Of a stretch of DNA of 64,000 nt, positions 18,063 to 27,230 are shown piece after piece (within the stretch, counting starts at the first letter, position 1; every line of letters starts with the position of its first letter). The DNA comes from Bacteroidales bacterium (GTDB lineage Bacteria > Bacteroidota > Bacteroidia > Bacteroidales > PXBB01). The stretch is taken from positions 23,158-87,157 of the forward strand of contig JAQVVM010000012.1 in the NCBI GenBank assembly GCA_028698995.1. Reading direction: 5' to 3'. The notes below the pieces were generated by a model. The model was not told the DNA's origin. It saw only the letters and a list, made by a program, of their open reading frames with translations, and did not search any database. Both the position numbers and the translations under genes were made by a program.

Positions 18063-19283
18063 ATGATAATTATAAAAGTGATAAAAATATTTTTTTTTAG
18101 TGCGTTTATTTCTTTATGTATAGTCCAAACTGCATTTGCTCAAACTGAGCTTGATGAGAGAGCCTATGTGAGTTTTAAGAAAGGTCTTGGGTTCCTGGCA
18201 GCTGATAGTAGTGTGGGCATAAACTTAAAATTTCGTATGCAAAATCTTTTTGGTGTTTCAACAGTTTCGGGTCAGGATCTGAACATCTCACAGGTTGAAG
18301 CACGTGTTAAGCGTTTGAGACTACGTTTCGACGGCTTTATTAAAAATAAAAATATTGCTTACTATATGCAGTTGTCATTTTCAAGAAATGATATTGACTG
18401 GGATAATACCCAAATACCTAATATTATCAGGGATGCTATGATTTATTATCATTTTAATGAAAATTTTTATATTGGATTTGGACAAAGTAAATTACCCGGA
18501 AACCGACAAAGGGTTATTTCATCTGGTTCTCAACAATTTGTTGATCGTTCTTTTGTAAATGCCAATTTTACACTCGACCGAGACTTTGGCATTTTTGCAT
18601 ATTATTCAAATAAACTTGGATCTTTGAATTATAATTTAAAAGGAGCTGTTTCTGATGGTGAAGGACGCACCGGTATTTATTCTGATGATGGTTTGTGTTA
18701 TACGGGACGTATTGAGTTGTTGCCCTTGGGTGCATTTACAAAAAACGGAGACTATTTTGAAGGTGATTTAGCACGTGAAAAATCGCCAAAGATATCACTG
18801 GCTGGAGGTTATTCAATCAACCAGAGTGCAACGAAATCTTTGGGACAACGAGGAATTGAGCTTTACCAAAAGCGTAATCTTGAAAACTTATTATTTGATG
18901 CACTTTTTAAATATTCCGGATGGGCACTTTCTTCTGAATACTTAAGCCGCTATACTCAAAATCCTTTTACTGTAAACACGAACAATGACACAGCGATGGT
19001 ATATACCGGATATGGGGTCAATACACAACTGAGCTATCTTTTTAAAAATAATTTTGAGTTAGCATTCAGATATGCTTTTCTAAGACCATCTCAAAAAATC
19101 AAATACGAAACCCCTGTTAATGATATTTATACTTTTGGTATCACAAAATATGTTAAAGAACATTTGCTAAAGCTACAAACAAATGTGTCATACAACTCTC
19201 TTAATACATACTTCCCAAATACTCCTATCCCCAAGCAGGATGATAAATGGATGCTGCAATTTCAGATAGAGTTAGGTATTTAA
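18063..19283 (+). CDS. Phosphate-selective porin O/P-type outer-membrane protein
   Basis: The 406-residue product has a signal peptide (about 1-26, ending FAQ). An alternating beta-barrel pattern runs to the end and finishes in the outer-membrane terminal strand WMLQFQIELGI. Porin O/P features include NLKFRMQ, AYYMQLSFSRNDID, IGFGQSKLPGNRQRV and a conserved FVDRSFVNANFTLDRDFGI. The family forms anion- or pyrophosphate-selective channels; in Bacteroidota the ligand is usually unproven. I chose the ATG at 18063 over 18027 because the earlier one lies upstream of the predicted transcription start and adds an atypical hydrophobic prefix. It is divergent from the Fur-family gene. Confidence 0.85.
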   Translation: MIIIKVIKIFFFSAFISLCIVQTAFAQTELDERAYVSFKKGLGFLAADSSVGINLKFRMQNLFGVSTVSGQDLNISQVEARVKRLRLRFDGFIKNKNIAYYMQLSFSRNDIDWDNTQIPNIIRDAMIYYHFNENFYIGFGQSKLPGNRQRVISSGSQQFVDRSFVNANFTLDRDFGIFAYYSNKLGSLNYNLKGAVSDGEGRTGIYSDDGLCYTGRIELLPLGAFTKNGDYFEGDLAREKSPKISLAGGYSINQSATKSLGQRGIELYQKRNLENLLFDALFKYSGWALSSEYLSRYTQNPFTVNTNNDTAMVYTGYGVNTQLSYLFKNNFELAFRYAFLRPSQKIKYETPVNDIYTFGITKYVKEHLLKLQTNVSYNSLNTYFPNTPIPKQDDKWMLQFQIELGI

Positions 19284-19358
19284 ATTTATTGCGTTTTTTT
19301 TGATTTAGATATTTTAATTAAATATTCAACTTAATATAATTTGTTAAATAAAAATAAA

Positions 19359-19366
19359 TACATTTG
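19359..19366 (+). promoter_or_regulatory. -7 element TACATTTG of the MFS gene
   Basis: It matches TAnnTTTG, 45 bases before the ATG. TTTG at 19340-19343 lies 15 bases upstream, slightly closer than usual. Confidence 0.4.
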
Positions 19367-19411
19367 TTTTCTTTTTAGGTAACGGAATATTAATCATAAA
19401 ACAAACAAAAA

Positions 19412-20809
19412 ATGACACAAATTAAAAATGCTCTTAGTGAGTCCAAAACCGCACGTTGGTTAGCTCTTGCTATTGTTTCTTTCACTATGTTATGCGGTTA
19501 TTATCTGGCTGATGTAATGGCTCCTTTAAAGGGCCTACTCGAACAACAACTTTCTTGGAATAGTGAAGAATATGGTTTCTTTACAAGCGCTTATGGGTGG
19601 TTTAATGTATTCTTATTTTTCCTCATTTTTGGTGGAATTATCTTAGACAAAATGGGCGTCAGATTTACCGGACTGATGGCTACTTTTACAATGGTTCTAG
19701 GTATTGGTATCAAATACTGGGCAGTCACAACACACAGTTTAGATGGTCAGGTATGGGATTTGATAATTTTTTCTTCCAAAGCTCAAGTTCTTGTTGCTGG
19801 TATCGGATTTGCAATTTTTGGTGTTGGTGTTGAAGTTGCCGGTATTACTGTTTCTAAGATTATTGTTAAATGGTTTAAGGGAAAAGAAATGGCTCTTGCA
19901 ATGGGCCTTGAAATGGCTACAGCCCGTATTGGAACCGGACTTGCTATCGGAACTTCTCTCCCTATAGCAAAGTTGTTTGGGGATGTTTCTATGCCTTTGC
20001 TTTTTGGACTTATTATGGCTTGCATAGGCTTCATCTCATTTTTTATATACACTTTTCAGGATAAAAAACTTGATGCTTCTCAAGCTGCTGTTAATCTTCA
20101 AAATAACACAGTGCCGGATGATGCAGATTCTTTCAGAATTAAGGATATTCTCCTTATCATTACAAATAAAGCTTGGTGGTATATAGCCTTACTTTGCGTA
20201 CTTTTCTATTCTGCTGTTTTCCCATTTTTGAAATATGCTACAGATCTTATGATTAATAAATTTGGTGTTGAAGAATATTGGGCAGGACTTATTCCTGCAA
20301 TGCTTCCTTTCGGAACGATTCTTTTAACACCCTTTTTTGGAAATCTATACGACCGTAAGGGAAAAGGTGCAACAATTATGATTATCGGTTCTATATTGAT
20401 AATTTTAGTCCATGCACTTTTCTCAGTTCCATTCTTAAATCATTGGATAATTGCTATCATTTTAACTATTATACTTGGTATAGGATTTTCTTTAGTACCA
20501 TCTGCTATGTGGCCATCTATTCCTAAAATAATTCCTGATAAACAATTAGGGTCAGCTTATGCACTTATTTTCTGGGTTCAAAATTGGGGTTTGATGGGCG
20601 TTCCTGCACTAATAGGCTGGGTTCTTGGCAAATATTGCATTATTGGAACCCGTGTTGTTGATGGTCAAACTATTAACAGTTACGATTATACTCTGCCTAT
20701 GATGATTTTTACAGGCTTTGGATTATTGGCTCTTATTTTGGCATTTTTGCTTAAAGCTGAAGACAAGAAAAAAGGATATGGTCTAGAATTACCTAACATT
20801 AAAAAATAA
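19412..20809 (+). CDS. Major facilitator superfamily transporter
   Basis: The 465-residue protein has about 12 membrane segments and two MFS motif A loops (ILDKMGVRFTG after segment 2 and NLYDRKGKGATIM after segment 8). Further conserved stretches are GVEVAGITVSKIIVKWFKG and FSLVPSAMWPSIPKII. The N-terminus is cytoplasmic with no signal peptide. It probably carries a small organic solute by ion coupling; the substrate cannot be read from sequence, and this subgroup is often annotated only as 'MFS transporter' in Bacteroidota. It has its own promoter and a downstream hairpin, so it appears monocistronic. Confidence 0.85.
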   Translation: MTQIKNALSESKTARWLALAIVSFTMLCGYYLADVMAPLKGLLEQQLSWNSEEYGFFTSAYGWFNVFLFFLIFGGIILDKMGVRFTGLMATFTMVLGIGIKYWAVTTHSLDGQVWDLIIFSSKAQVLVAGIGFAIFGVGVEVAGITVSKIIVKWFKGKEMALAMGLEMATARIGTGLAIGTSLPIAKLFGDVSMPLLFGLIMACIGFISFFIYTFQDKKLDASQAAVNLQNNTVPDDADSFRIKDILLIITNKAWWYIALLCVLFYSAVFPFLKYATDLMINKFGVEEYWAGLIPAMLPFGTILLTPFFGNLYDRKGKGATIMIIGSILIILVHALFSVPFLNHWIIAIILTIILGIGFSLVPSAMWPSIPKIIPDKQLGSAYALIFWVQNWGLMGVPALIGWVLGKYCIIGTRVVDGQTINSYDYTLPMMIFTGFGLLALILAFLLKAEDKKKGYGLELPNIKK

Positions 20810-20837
20810 ATTTCCTTTTACATATTTTGTTTTTTTT

Positions 20838-20862
20838 GAAAGCCCGGATTTTTCGGGCTTTC
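20838..20862 (+). terminator. Hairpin terminator after the MFS gene
   Basis: A perfect 9-base-pair GC-rich hairpin (arms 20838-20846 and 20854-20862, 7-base loop) sits 28 bases after the stop. The T-run lies on its upstream side, and only a weak T-rich tract follows. Confidence 0.6.
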
Positions 20863-20902
20863 TTAGTTCATGCAGGGCTGAAAATCATTTGTAATAATTG
20901 TT

Positions 20903-20910
20903 TAATTTTG
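20903..20910 (+). promoter_or_regulatory. -7 element TAATTTTG of metH
   Basis: It matches TAnnTTTG, 32 bases before the first ATG. No cobalamin or SAM riboswitch fits in the short gap to the upstream terminator. Confidence 0.35.
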
Positions 20911-20942
20911 CATAAAGGAAATAATGTACTTTTTAGCAAATA

Positions 20943-23900
20943 ATGATTATGACTGAAATCAAGAATCTTTTATCTAAGCGTATTCTCATCCTCGACGGAG
21001 CCATGGGAACCATGATACAATCTTACAAATTAGGTGAAAAAGAATACAGGGGAGCGCGTTTTTCTACTTTCCCAAAAGCTCTGAAAGGACATAATGATTT
21101 ACTTTGTCTCACATGTCCCGATATTATAATGAATATTCATGAAGCCTATCTGAGTGCCGGTTCAGATATCATTGAAACAAATACTTTTAATGCCAATGCT
21201 GTTTCTTTAAATGATTATGAGATGAGTCATCTGGCTTATGAGATTAATTTTGAAGGAGCGAATATTGCTAAGAAAGCAGCTGCAAAATTCTCAACTTCTG
21301 CTAAACCTAGATTAGTTGCTGGTTCAATAGGTCCTACAAATAAAACAGCTTCGATATCTCCGGATGTGAATAATCCGGCATACAGGGATATTACATTCGA
21401 TGTGCTTGTTCAAGCTTATTACGAACAGGCTAAAGGCCTTATTGATGGTGGCTGCGATATTTTGCTTGTTGAAACAATTTTCGATACCCTGAATGCAAAG
21501 GCTGCTCTTTTTGCTATACAGAATTTATGCAGAGACTATGGAAAAGATTTTCCTATCATGGTTTCAGCCACAATTTCAGATATGAGTGGTAGAACTTTTA
21601 CAGGACAAACACTTGAAGCCCTTTATGCTTCATTATCTCATGTACCTTTGCTTTCTTTTGGTTTTAACTGTGCTTTTGGTGCAGAGCAATTACTCCCATT
21701 TATTAAAGAATTAAACAAAATTTGTGAGTTTTCTATAAGTGTGCATCCCAATGCAGGATTGCCTAATGAGTTGGGAAACTATTCTCAGGATGCTGCCCGT
21801 ATGGCAAACCTTATGAAAGAATTTTGTAGTCAAAAATTGGTTAATATTATTGGAGGCTGTTGTGGTACAACACCCGATCATATCAGAGCCATTGCTGATA
21901 TGTCAAAAAACCAAATGCCAAGACCCTTTACTAAAATTGAACCTATTACCCGCATTAGTGGTCTTGAACCTTTGCACATCATTAAAGAAAACAATTTTAT
22001 TACTATTGGCGAAAGAGCCAATGTTGCAGGTTCAAGGCTTTTTGCTCGACTGCTTAAGGAAAAAAAGTATGATGACGTTATGCATGAAATCCGTAAGCAG
22101 ATTGAAGCAGGTGCTCAAGTTATTGACTTATGTGTTGATGACCCTCTTATTGATCAGAAACACGAAATTGTGACTTTGCTCAATTTGATGGCATCTGAGC
22201 CTGATATTGCTAAAGTTCCTGTTATGATTGACTCTTCAGATTTCAACGTCATTACTGAAGCTCTTAAATGCTTACAAGGGAAAGCTGTTGTTAATTCTAT
22301 CAGTCTTAAAGACGGGGAAAAGGTTTTCCTTGAAAGAGCACAATTAGTGAAAAACTTTGGAGCGGCATTGGTTGTCATGTTGTTTGATGAGAAAGGTCAG
22401 GCGGATACATTTGAACGAAAAATTGAAATTGCTGCAAGAGCCTACAAACTTTTAACAGAAAAAGTTAATTACAATCCCGAAGATATCATTTTCGATCCAA
22501 ATATCATGGCCATTGGAACTGGTATTCCTGAACATGCAAATTACGCTGTGGATTTTATTGAGGCCAGTCGCTGGATTAAATTGAACCTTCCTTTTTGCAA
22601 GATCAGCGGGGGGATCAGTAATCTGTCTTTCGCTTTCAGAGGAAATGATAAACTGAGACAAGCCATTCATTCCGTTTTTCTCTTTCATGCTATCAATGCC
22701 GGATTGGATATGGGCATTGTGAATCCTGACCATGATATGGATTACACCGCTTTGAATAATAATATCAGAGAAACAATTGAAAACCTCGTTTTAAACCGCA
22801 CTCCTGATGCTATTGACAAGGTTTTGAATTTGAGATTTGACGATAAAATTGTATCCCCCGATACTACCGAAACTGTTGATAAAAATGCTATACCCGTTTC
22901 AGAAAGACTTCAACAATGCTTGATTTCTGGTAATGAAGAAAATCTTGAAGCATATATTCATGAATGCCTGCCTCTTTATTCTAACCCACTTGACATCATC
23001 GAAAAAGTTTTATTAAGTGCAATGGACATTGTTGGGGAAAGGTTTGGTACAGGAAAAATGTTTTTGCCTCAGGTTATTAAAAGTGCCAGAATCATGAAAA
23101 AATCTGTAAACCTTTTGCAACCCTATATTGATGGCGGTAATTCCGTGAAATCAAATAGACGTGCTAGGGTTTTGTTAGCTACAGTCAAAGGAGATGTGCA
23201 CGACATCGGCAAAAATATTGTCGGATTGGTTCTGGCGTGTAACAGTTTCGAAATTATTGACCTCGGTGTTATGGTAAGTGCTGAAACTATCTTACAAGAA
23301 GTTATGACTCAGAAAGCAGATATTATTGCCCTGAGTGGGCTGATCACACCTTCTTTAAGTGAAATGGCTGTTGTGGCTGATGCATTGGAAAAGGCCAATC
23401 TGAAAATTCCATTGCTCATCGGCGGTGCTGCTACATCAGAGTTACACACGGCACTTAAAATTGATGTTTTATACAGCGGACCGGTAATTCATGTTAAAGA
23501 TGCTTCATCTTGTGTCAATATAGCTATAAAATTGACTGATATAACTCAGAATCAAAATTTTACAAATAGTATAAAAGAAAACTACAGGGATATCAGGTTT
23601 AATTATGCAGAAAAAATTTTAAAACCCTTATTACCTCTTGCTGTAGCCCGCAACAATAAAGCATCTGTTGATTTTTCTGGTTTTAATACAAGCGAAGTTG
23701 TAAAAACAGGAAACGTCTATTACAGCGATTTTCCTGTTCAACAATTGTATTATCTTTTCGACTGGGATGCTTTTGTGAAATCATGGGATTTAAAAATAAA
23801 CAATAATACAGTACAGAATAAGGCTATAGGAGAACTGATAGACGATACAAGAAAGATGATGATAGATATTGTAAAGTATGATTTACTCTCAGCTAATGGT

Positions 23901-24560
23901 GCAGTAGGGGTTTATAGTGCTTTTTCAAAAGATGAGGATGTTTTCTTAGTTGATTCAAAGAATGGAAATATTATTGAGAAAATTCCCTTCTTAAGAAATC
24001 AGACTTCTTCGGAACAAAAAAGAAATTATTGTCTTGCAGATTTCATTGCCCCTGAAAATTCAGAAGAAGATTTTCTGGGTATGTTTGCGCTCAGTGTGGA
24101 CTTGAAAAACACCCATATCTTCAACGATGACCCTTATGCCTTATTGCTGCTGAGAACTGTTGCAACTCACCTTGCTGAAGCATTTTCGGCTTACCTTCAT
24201 GAAAATATATGGAGCATGTATTTTAGGGACTCTACATCTGAACAAATGATGGAAAATGTTTCCCGTGACAAACTGATTAATGGTATCCGTCCTGCAATTG
24301 GTTATCCAAGCTGTCCTGATCATAGTTTAAAGTCTGTAGTACTTGAAAAGCTGAACGCTTATGAAAAGTGTGGAATTACCCTGACTGAAAGCTATGCCAT
24401 GCTTCCCGAAGCCGCTGTTTGTGGGTTCTATTTTTTTAATCAGCAATCACAATATTTTAATGTGGGGAGAATTGATAATGACCAGTTTGATTCCTATGCA
24501 AAAAGGCGTGGCATAGATACAAATGTGTTGAAGAAAATATTAAAAAATACCAATGAGTAA
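20943..24560 (+). CDS. metH: Cobalamin-dependent methionine synthase, full length
   Basis: The 1,205-residue enzyme transfers a methyl group from methyltetrahydrofolate through cobalamin to homocysteine. All four modules are present. The homocysteine domain (about 1-325) has zinc ligands Cys243, Cys306 and Cys307. The pterin-binding domain (about 345-620) has EAGAQVIDLCVDD. The cap and cobalamin domain (about 650-890) has axial-ligand His753 in GDVHDIGKN. The AdoMet reactivation domain (about 915-1205) has RPAIGYPSCPDH (Arg1116). Residue numbers parallel the E. coli enzyme closely, and no truncation is seen. Either ATG at 20943 or at 20949 is possible. It is expressed alongside pepA-, pdxA- and murF-type genes on the same strand. 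Confidence 0.97.
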   Translation: MIMTEIKNLLSKRILILDGAMGTMIQSYKLGEKEYRGARFSTFPKALKGHNDLLCLTCPDIIMNIHEAYLSAGSDIIETNTFNANAVSLNDYEMSHLAYEINFEGANIAKKAAAKFSTSAKPRLVAGSIGPTNKTASISPDVNNPAYRDITFDVLVQAYYEQAKGLIDGGCDILLVETIFDTLNAKAALFAIQNLCRDYGKDFPIMVSATISDMSGRTFTGQTLEALYASLSHVPLLSFGFNCAFGAEQLLPFIKELNKICEFSISVHPNAGLPNELGNYSQDAARMANLMKEFCSQKLVNIIGGCCGTTPDHIRAIADMSKNQMPRPFTKIEPITRISGLEPLHIIKENNFITIGERANVAGSRLFARLLKEKKYDDVMHEIRKQIEAGAQVIDLCVDDPLIDQKHEIVTLLNLMASEPDIAKVPVMIDSSDFNVITEALKCLQGKAVVNSISLKDGEKVFLERAQLVKNFGAALVVMLFDEKGQADTFERKIEIAARAYKLLTEKVNYNPEDIIFDPNIMAIGTGIPEHANYAVDFIEASRWIKLNLPFCKISGGISNLSFAFRGNDKLRQAIHSVFLFHAINAGLDMGIVNPDHDMDYTALNNNIRETIENLVLNRTPDAIDKVLNLRFDDKIVSPDTTETVDKNAIPVSERLQQCLISGNEENLEAYIHECLPLYSNPLDIIEKVLLSAMDIVGERFGTGKMFLPQVIKSARIMKKSVNLLQPYIDGGNSVKSNRRARVLLATVKGDVHDIGKNIVGLVLACNSFEIIDLGVMVSAETILQEVMTQKADIIALSGLITPSLSEMAVVADALEKANLKIPLLIGGAATSELHTALKIDVLYSGPVIHVKDASSCVNIAIKLTDITQNQNFTNSIKENYRDIRFNYAEKILKPLLPLAVARNNKASVDFSGFNTSEVVKTGNVYYSDFPVQQLYYLFDWDAFVKSWDLKINNNTVQNKAIGELIDDTRKMMIDIVKYDLLSANGAVGVYSAFSKDEDVFLVDSKNGNIIEKIPFLRNQTSSEQKRNYCLADFIAPENSEEDFLGMFALSVDLKNTHIFNDDPYALLLLRTVATHLAEAFSAYLHENIWSMYFRDSTSEQMMENVSRDKLINGIRPAIGYPSCPDHSLKSVVLEKLNAYEKCGITLTESYAMLPEAAVCGFYFFNQQSQYFNVGRIDNDQFDSYAKRRGIDTNVLKKILKNTNE

Positions 24561-24638
24561 GTGTAACTATATGCTGTCTTTTTACTGAAAAAGATTACCC
24601 ATTGTATCTTACTACATAACTCTTTCAATTTTAAATAT

Positions 24639-24646
24639 TACTTTTG
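24639..24646 (+). promoter_or_regulatory. -7 element TACTTTTG of the aminopeptidase gene
   Basis: It matches TAnnTTTG, 23 bases before the ATG. No -33 element is evident. Confidence 0.35.
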
Positions 24647-24669
24647 CAAAAAATTAATAGAAAATAAAA

Positions 24670-26103
24670 ATGATGTCTTCAATCGTATTAAAGAAAATTG
24701 AAAAAGTTGATTTTAAGAACAATATAGTTATTCTTGCACAAAATACAGGCGATTTAAAGCCTGTCGGATTAAGTAAAAACGAATTTGATTTTGTTAAGAA
24801 AAAGTTCTCTGATGATGTTAAATTCATTATTGTCAACAGGTTAGATAAAAATATTTGGATCTTTTTCTTCAATAATTGTGAAGAAGAGCAGTATATTAGA
24901 AATGAAACCTATCGAAGAGCAGGGAATAATCTTTTGGAAGAACTTTCAAAAAATCAGATTTCAAAAGTTCAGATTGCTGATTTGCAAAAGGATAAGAGTG
25001 TTGTTAGTTTTTTTATTGAAGGTCTGGCTTTAGGAGCTTATGTTTTTGATAAATATAAAAAAGCCAATTATAAGCTTCAGGGAATTGAACTCTTTTCCAA
25101 AAACCTGGTAAAAGCAGAATTGCAGAAGTTGTTCAATGTCGTTGAAACGGTTTTTATGTGCAGGGATTTGGTTAATGAACCTGTGTCGTACCTCACCACT
25201 TCTAAATTTAAAGAAATAATTTTCACCACTGCTAAAGAAAGCAAGTTAAGAGTTGATATTTTTGATGAAAGCAAGCTTGCATCACTTAAGATGGGAGGAA
25301 TATTGGCAGTTAATAAAGGCAGTGAAGAACCTCCTTTCTTTGCTGTTGTTGAGTGGAAGCCAGCTGAAGCTGTAAATAAGAAACCATATATCCTTGTTGG
25401 TAAAGGAGTTACATTTGATACCGGTGGTTACAGTCTAAAAACTAATGAAAGTATGCAAAGTATGAAATGTGATATGAGTGGAGCTGCTGTCACTATTGCA
25501 CTCTTGAGTTTGCTTTCAAAAAATAATATTCCTGTGCATGTCATAGGGCTTATTCCTGCAACAGATAACAGAGTAAATGAAAAGGCTCAGGTGCCGGGAG
25601 ATATTATTACCATGCATAATGGTACCACTGTTGAAGTGCTTAATACTGATGCAGAAGGCCGTTTGATTCTTGCTGATGCTTTGAGTTATGCCAAAAGATA
25701 CAAGCCAGAGTTGGTTATTGACCTAGCAACCCTGACGGGTGCTGCTCATGCAGCCTTAGGAAAATATGGCATTTTTGCCGCAGGAAAGAATCATGAACAT
25801 GAAATGGATTCGATAAAACAATGTGGATTAAATGTTTATGAACGTATAGTTGAATTTCCTTTATGGGAAGAATATGAAGACACTATAAAATCAAAAGTGG
25901 CTGATATTAAAAACACAGGACAAAAGCATGCCGGAGCCATATCTGCCGCAAAATTTCTCGAACATTTTACAGACTATCCATGGATACATTTTGATATAGC
26001 TGGTCCTGCTTTCTTTGATTCCCCTTGGAATTATCATACTGCCGGAGGTACCGGATTTGGTATCAGACTTCTTTATGATTTTTTTACTGGAAAAACCATT
26101 TGA
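24670..26103 (+). CDS. Leucyl aminopeptidase, family M17
   Basis: The 477-residue dizinc aminopeptidase removes N-terminal residues from peptides in the cytoplasm. The catalytic C-terminal domain (about 170-477) carries GKGVTFDTGGYSLK with metal/catalytic Lys245 and Asp250. It also has KCDMSGAA and the family signature NTDAEGRLILADAL (Asp327, Glu329, Arg331). The N-terminal domain (about 1-150) is divergent, as is usual. No signal peptide is present, and the next codon is also ATG, so the start is uncertain by one residue. It lies 109 bases after metH and 51 before pdxA. Confidence 0.93.
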   Translation: MMSSIVLKKIEKVDFKNNIVILAQNTGDLKPVGLSKNEFDFVKKKFSDDVKFIIVNRLDKNIWIFFFNNCEEEQYIRNETYRRAGNNLLEELSKNQISKVQIADLQKDKSVVSFFIEGLALGAYVFDKYKKANYKLQGIELFSKNLVKAELQKLFNVVETVFMCRDLVNEPVSYLTTSKFKEIIFTTAKESKLRVDIFDESKLASLKMGGILAVNKGSEEPPFFAVVEWKPAEAVNKKPYILVGKGVTFDTGGYSLKTNESMQSMKCDMSGAAVTIALLSLLSKNNIPVHVIGLIPATDNRVNEKAQVPGDIITMHNGTTVEVLNTDAEGRLILADALSYAKRYKPELVIDLATLTGAAHAALGKYGIFAAGKNHEHEMDSIKQCGLNVYERIVEFPLWEEYEDTIKSKVADIKNTGQKHAGAISAAKFLEHFTDYPWIHFDIAGPAFFDSPWNYHTAGGTGFGIRLLYDFFTGKTI

Positions 26104-26154
26104 TTTTTGTAATTTTAGAATTTATTTGTATAACGTTTAATTGTAAACCAACAT

Positions 26155-27225
26155 ATGACAACCCAAGAAGAAATTATCAAAGTCGGAATAACCCATGGCG
26201 ATATTAATGGTATCGGTTATGAGGTTATTATAAAAGCTTTTGCTTATTCACATCTTTCTGAGATTTGTAATCCTATCGTATTTGGTTCTTCCAAAATTGC
26301 CTCTTATCACAAAAAGTCAATCAATATCAGTGATGTAAATTTTAATTTTAACCTCATAAGAAATATTGAACAAGCCCGTCATAAACATGTTAATATTCTT
26401 AATATTACAGAAAATGAAGTTAAGATTGAAATGGGTAAATCGACAGAACTTGGTGGAAGTCTCGCTTTAATGGCGCTCGAAAAAGCAGTTGAAGAATTGA
26501 AAAAAGGACACATTGATGTTTTGGTTACGGCACCAATAAATAAACACAACATACAGTCCAAGAGTTTCAATTTCCCTGGTCATACAGAATATCTGGCATC
26601 TAAGTTTGATTGTAAAGATTATCTTATGCTGATGGTTTCAGATCAGTTAAGGGTAGGAACAATAACCGGTCATATCGCTCTGAATGAGGTTCCTCTTACT
26701 ATTACCAAGGAACTTATTATTAATAAAATCAGCATTCTCAACAGTTCATTAATTAAAGATTTTGCTATCAGAAAACCAAGAATTGCTTTATTAGGTCTTA
26801 ATCCTCATTCCGGTGACAATGGACTGATTGGCAATGAAGAACAAAATATTATAATTCCTGCTATAAACCATGCTTTTGAAAAAATGGGCATATTGGCTTA
26901 CGGCCCTTATCCTGCTGATGGTTTCTTTGCTTCATCAGAGTTCAGAAAGTTTGACGCCGTATTGTCTATGTATCATGATCAGGGTTTGATTCCTTTTAAA
27001 ACAATCTCCCATGATTCAGGAGTAAATTTTACTGCGGGCCTCCCCATTATAAGAACTTCTCCTGCACATGGAACTGCCTATGATATTGCTGGAATGGATG
27101 TAGCTACAGGTAATTCATTTAAGGAGGCTGTTTTTCTTGCAATGGAAGTATTCAATAATAGGAAAGAATATAATGAGCTTAATGCCAATACCCTGAAGTT
27201 TTCCAAACTCGATGAAGATAATTAA
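26155..27225 (+). CDS. pdxA: 4-hydroxythreonine-4-phosphate dehydrogenase
   Basis: The 356-residue NAD-dependent enzyme acts in the DXP-dependent pyridoxal phosphate pathway, oxidising 4-phosphohydroxy-L-threonine. It has the N-terminal GITHGDINGIGYEVIIKA and three metal-binding histidines: His143 (FPGHTEYLA), His218 (NPHSGDNG) and His274 (YHDQGLIP). The C-terminus has SPAHGTAYDIAG. Length is standard. Only 5 bases separate it from murF-alr, so the two are probably co-transcribed; alanine racemase needs the PLP that this pathway makes. Confidence 0.96.
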   Translation: MTTQEEIIKVGITHGDINGIGYEVIIKAFAYSHLSEICNPIVFGSSKIASYHKKSINISDVNFNFNLIRNIEQARHKHVNILNITENEVKIEMGKSTELGGSLALMALEKAVEELKKGHIDVLVTAPINKHNIQSKSFNFPGHTEYLASKFDCKDYLMLMVSDQLRVGTITGHIALNEVPLTITKELIINKISILNSSLIKDFAIRKPRIALLGLNPHSGDNGLIGNEEQNIIIPAINHAFEKMGILAYGPYPADGFFASSEFRKFDAVLSMYHDQGLIPFKTISHDSGVNFTAGLPIIRTSPAHGTAYDIAGMDVATGNSFKEAVFLAMEVFNNRKEYNELNANTLKFSKLDEDN

Positions 27226-27230
27226 TTCGC

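Noticed and set aside
20863..20942. Possible cobalamin or SAM riboswitch ahead of metH
   Set aside because: Only 80 bases separate the upstream hairpin from the start codon, and no B12 box or four-way helix pattern is present.
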